Shown here piece by piece: positions 61,506 to 64,000 of a DNA stretch of 64,000 bases. Under the pieces are notes generated by a model. The model was given only the letters and a program-made list of their open reading frames with translations, searched no databases and had not been told where the DNA came from. Each line of letters starts with the position of its first letter. Within the stretch, counting starts at the first letter, position 1. The position numbers were made by a program, and so were the translations under genes. This DNA is from Agreia bicolorata (GTDB lineage: Bacteria > Actinomycetota > Actinomycetes > Actinomycetales > Microbacteriaceae), in contig NZ_JYFC01000009.1 of the NCBI RefSeq assembly GCF_000938265.1, forward strand, positions 60,678 through 124,677. The letters run 5' to 3'.

Positions 61506-63119
61506 TCAGCCCGCCGTGGTGGAGGCGGGGGCGGCGAAGTCGGGGCCGTAGACCTCGAACTCGGCGAGCGACATCCAGGTGCTGCTCGTCTTGTTCGTGA
61601 AAATGGCGCGGGCGCCCGTGGCGAGCACGGGGGTGCTGTCGACCGTCAGGCTGAGCTGCGGCGTCGCGTTCTGATAGGGCCACTGGATGCCGGTGGCCGG
61701 CAGATCTTTCCAGCCGCCGGTGATCGTGCGGTACTGAATGGTGACGCCGCCCACGTTGAGCTTTGAGTCGGAGCCCTGGTCGAAGATGGCGCCTCCGGTG
61801 ATCTGTCGCGGCTGGTCGAAGTAGTACGTGACCTTGTTGGGGTTGACGCGGTTGGACGCACCGCCGCTGCGCCAGTCACTGAAGCCGACTTTGTCGCGGG
61901 TGCCGTCGTTCAGGCCGGTTCCGGTGCCGAAGAGGCTCTTGAAGTGGATTCCCGCGGCCCGGGCGATGTTGATCTTCTCCGTGGCCGTCACGGTGATGAC
62001 TAGCTTCGCGGCGAAGCCGGTGGAGGAGGAGGCGGTGACCGTGATCGTGCCCGGGGTGGCCAGAATCTCGTCGGTCACGCTCGACCAGTCCCAGGTGACG
62101 GGTGCGGTGATGGTGGTCTGCGACCCCGAGACCGGGCGTTCGACGCGGGTCGGTGCCAGCATCTGGAGTTGCTTGAGGGTGATGCCCGCGTAGGCGGTGA
62201 GCGCCGAGTCGGCGGCGTCGCCGGCCGAGCCTACGAGGTATTCGGCGCTCACGGGCACCTCTTCACCGAAGTAGCCGATGCCGGTGCCGGTGATCGTCAC
62301 GGAGCCGTCGGTGTTCCAGGAGGCGGGGTCGGGCATGGCCCAGGTGAGCGGTGACATCGTGACCGTGGTGCCCCAGCTGTAGCGAGCGGGCTGAGACGTG
62401 GGCGGCGTTGGCACGACGCGTGTCTCGGTGCGACCGGAGATCGCGGCGACCTCGGGAGTGATGGAGCGCAGGAACCACTTCTGCACGGCGCCCGTGCCCT
62501 GGTCGTAGGTCTGGATCTCGGACCCGTCGTCGGTCTTCCAGTTGTACATGTCGAGCGCGGCGGTGTTGCCGTTTGCGTCGCGCTGCACGTTTGTGAGGTA
62601 GACGGCTCCGCCGCCGGCGTCGACCGCCTTCCACTGGGCGTAGGGGTCGCCGGCAGCCTCGGTCGGCGTCTCGGCTGAGATAGACAAATAGCGGAAGACA
62701 GGGCTGTCGTTCGGGTTGCGCACGAGCACCTTGCCGTCGGCGCTCGCGAAGATGTATGTGTCGGATGCTCCGGCGACCGGGTAGGCCGTGATCAGCTGAG
62801 ACGTGAGGTCCGCGGGCGTGCTGGCTCGGGTGAAGATCGCGGCGGCCGCGAGGGTGTTGTTCGGCTCTGTCTTCTGCGCGTTCGCGTTGCCGATCTCGAG
62901 CACCTTGCCGGTGGCGTGCACGCTTTCGATGAGCAGACGCACCGGGGCGCCGAGTGCGTCGGTGCCGGCGAGTGCGTCGGTGGCCGTGCTCTGTGGGGTC
63001 GGCTCGGTGGCCGCCTCCGCGGCCGCTGTGGGCAGAATGCTCGAGAGACCGATCACGAGGGCTAGGGCCCCGGTGATGCTCCCGATTGCTCGTCGGGTTC
63101 TGCGGTTGGCGATTCTCAT
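61506..63119 (-). CDS. secreted multi-domain carbohydrate-binding protein (ricin-B and discoidin-like)
   Basis: 537-aa exported protein with a signal peptide (residues 1-36, ending AEA). About residues 55-215 resemble a ricin-type beta-trefoil (repeats with VLEIGN, KVLVRN and AVQKWFL, the QxW motif). About 250-370 contain an Ig-like Big_4 domain (PVTWDWSSVTDEILATPGTITVTASSSTGFAAKLVITVTA). About 380-530 resemble an F5/8 type C/discoidin module (KVGFSDWRSGGASNRVNPNKVTYYFDQPRQITGGAIFDQ ... EFEVYGPD). No catalytic domain is visible, which is odd, because such modules normally decorate large glycoside hydrolases. It is 57 bases before the phosphoesterase and probably co-transcribed. Confidence 0.82.
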   Translation of the reverse strand: MRIANRRTRRAIGSITGALALVIGLSSILPTAAAEAATEPTPQSTATDALAGTDALGAPVRLLIESVHATGKVLEIGNANAQKTEPNNTLAAAAIFTRASTPADLTSQLITAYPVAGASDTYIFASADGKVLVRNPNDSPVFRYLSISAETPTEAAGDPYAQWKAVDAGGGAVYLTNVQRDANGNTAALDMYNWKTDDGSEIQTYDQGTGAVQKWFLRSITPEVAAISGRTETRVVPTPPTSQPARYSWGTTVTMSPLTWAMPDPASWNTDGSVTITGTGIGYFGEEVPVSAEYLVGSAGDAADSALTAYAGITLKQLQMLAPTRVERPVSGSQTTITAPVTWDWSSVTDEILATPGTITVTASSSTGFAAKLVITVTATEKINIARAAGIHFKSLFGTGTGLNDGTRDKVGFSDWRSGGASNRVNPNKVTYYFDQPRQITGGAIFDQGSDSKLNVGGVTIQYRTITGGWKDLPATGIQWPYQNATPQLSLTVDSTPVLATGARAIFTNKTSSTWMSLAEFEVYGPDFAAPASTTAG

Positions 63120-63342
63120 GCTGGCGTTGTTCCCCTTTTGATTACTGTGGCGACTCGAGCTCGGGTGCTCGGGCCGTGACAGAGGCTAAGGGGGCGAAGT
63201 GCTGGGTGGCGTCGAGAACGTTAAACGCCGATGAACGGTCCGCATCCGAACGTCGTTGTGTGTGAAGCACATTTCGTTCGGCGACGCGTTCGTCGCCTGC
63301 CTCGCCTGACAGCCCAGATCGCTCCTGAGTAGAGTCGCAGGC
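63120..63342. other. divergent promoter region
   Basis: 223 bases between the leftward secreted-protein gene and the rightward small membrane protein. It contains GGCGACG-cgtt-CGTCGCC (63280-63297), a 7-base perfect hairpin that may be an operator. No gene. Confidence 0.4.
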
Positions 63343-63738
63343 ATGAGCACCACGCGAAGCCGAAAGCGGCTCTATCTGAGAGGCGCTCTCGTTATCGTCG
63401 CCGTGCTTGCGATGCTGTACGCGGCGCGTGTCGGACTCCTCTTCATCGGCGCTTCCGAAGGAGACGCGCCGCCTGTCTCGTCAGTCCCCCTTCCGACAGG
63501 GACTGAAGTCACTCAGGTGAGCACTGAGTGCGCTTCCGGCGGATGCTGGACGCTGATCTCGGTGCGTCCGCCTGGCGGGACCACCCCTGAAGATCTAAAA
63601 AGCGAGCTAGGAACAACCCCTCAATCGCGCCTACCCGGTTCGTTCTGGGATCCACGCACAGTCTCATTGACCTCGGAGACCAGAGGTCGGTCTCTGGTGA
63701 TCAAAGCTGATTACTTTTCTCCGGAGTACGTGCCCTAA
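63343..63738 (+). CDS. small membrane-anchored hypothetical protein
   Basis: 131 aa. A basic N-terminus (STTRSRKRLYLR) is followed by one membrane segment at about residues 12-35 and an extracellular domain of about 95 residues with a Cys pair (TECASGGCWTLISV). I do not recognise the family. It stands alone. ATG 63343 is the only sensible start, with GTCGCAGG upstream. Confidence 0.68.
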   Translation: MSTTRSRKRLYLRGALVIVAVLAMLYAARVGLLFIGASEGDAPPVSSVPLPTGTEVTQVSTECASGGCWTLISVRPPGGTTPEDLKSELGTTPQSRLPGSFWDPRTVSLTSETRGRSLVIKADYFSPEYVP

Positions 63739-64000
63739 CAGCGACCGGGTGGGGAATCGGCGTCCTTGGCCGAGCGACTTCGCGATGATCGAGTAGATAC
63801 GCCAGGAATCGTCGGTGAGAGGGCTCAATCGCGACTCGACTTGGCGCATATCGACCCAACTTCGCGATTTTGGGTCTGTTCTGTCTCGTTGCTTTTCTGA
63901 CAGTTCTGTCTCGGGACCTGCCTGACAGTTCTATGGTTTCTTGGACGATCAGTGGATGGCATATGACCCCGCCCGGACTGATCTTCGTTTGATCGTTGCG
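63739..64000. other. right-end region with 25-base tandem repeat
   Basis: No complete gene. Two imperfect 25-base direct copies, TTCTGTCTCG...CTGACAG, lie at 63879-63903 and 63904-63928. A frame starting ATGGCATATGACCC at 63956 (MAYDPARTDLRLIVA) runs off the right edge and could be a gene start without clear ribosome binding site. The repeat plus a gene start may mark an insertion sequence end, but this cannot be judged from the part shown. Confidence 0.35.

Overview
The window is GC-rich actinobacterial DNA. Several things point to a Microbacteriaceae-type member of the Micrococcales: codon use; an excess of GCATCC/GGATGC hexamers; a rifamycin-associated element upstream of a HelR-type ATPase; an LAxTG-type cell-wall sorting signal; and a GGCTTCGATACG...CTACTCAACC repeat of a kind I associate with this family. 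No rRNA or tRNA was recognised, so this placement is inference. Nothing suggests a phage or an intact insertion sequence.

Layout. 0-5.1 kb: a hypothetical protein, helR with its rifamycin-associated element, a yefM-yoeB toxin-antitoxin pair, and a divergent Lrp/DUF2000 pair. 5.1-31.8 kb: a catabolic supercluster, the most interesting part of the window. It holds a phosphotriesterase-like protein, aldehyde dehydrogenase, MFS exporter, RidA-like protein, class V aminotransferase, FAD amine oxidase, gamma-glutamyltransferase-like hydrolase, copper amine oxidase, amidase, FCD-type GntR regulator, small membrane protein, three amidohydrolases, a cytidine-deaminase-like protein, an oligopeptide-type ABC transporter with a permease-ATPase fusion, a cyclase-family hydrolase, an alpha/beta hydrolase and an MBL-fold hydrolase. 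Six copies of a palindrome close to ATTGGATCCAAT (sites A-F) lie at all of its operon heads, including the two sides of the gntR gene. At each site a start-like codon follows the palindrome by a fixed distance, and it either reads in frame into the first gene or ends in a 4-base overlap with it. A DUF3224/AraC pair sits inside the cluster and appears to be an insertion.

31.7-41.1 kb (minus strand): a urea/guanidine carboxylase operon of permease, two DUF1989 proteins, 1217-aa carboxylase, allophanate hydrolase and terminal TetR regulator, with an 18-base palindrome upstream. 41.2-47.2 kb: a methyltransferase, an ABC-F ATPase with a long leader, and a set of short accessory genes (Imm70-like immunity protein, lipoprotein, frameshifted DUF998 gene, acetyltransferase, MBL-fold protein), ending in a 72-base cruciform. 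47.3-50 kb: an M20 amidohydrolase and a glutamate decarboxylase. 50-58.5 kb: a sugar or sugar-acid operon (sugar ABC transporter, fucose-isomerase-like protein, DapA-family aldolase, SDR, 2-hydroxyacid dehydrogenase) under a second FCD GntR regulator with TGTTAACA operators. 58.6-63.7 kb: two large secreted proteins, one of them wall-anchored, and a small membrane protein.

How the genes fit together: the 5-31 kb cluster pairs an importer with amide, ester and lactone hydrolases, two amine oxidases, an imine-handling RidA protein and an aldehyde dehydrogenase. This is a plausible route for importing an amidated or acylated amine, hydrolysing it, and oxidising amine to aldehyde to acid. The substrate cannot be read from the sequence. 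Two hydrolase-fold proteins in the cluster have lost key metal ligands.
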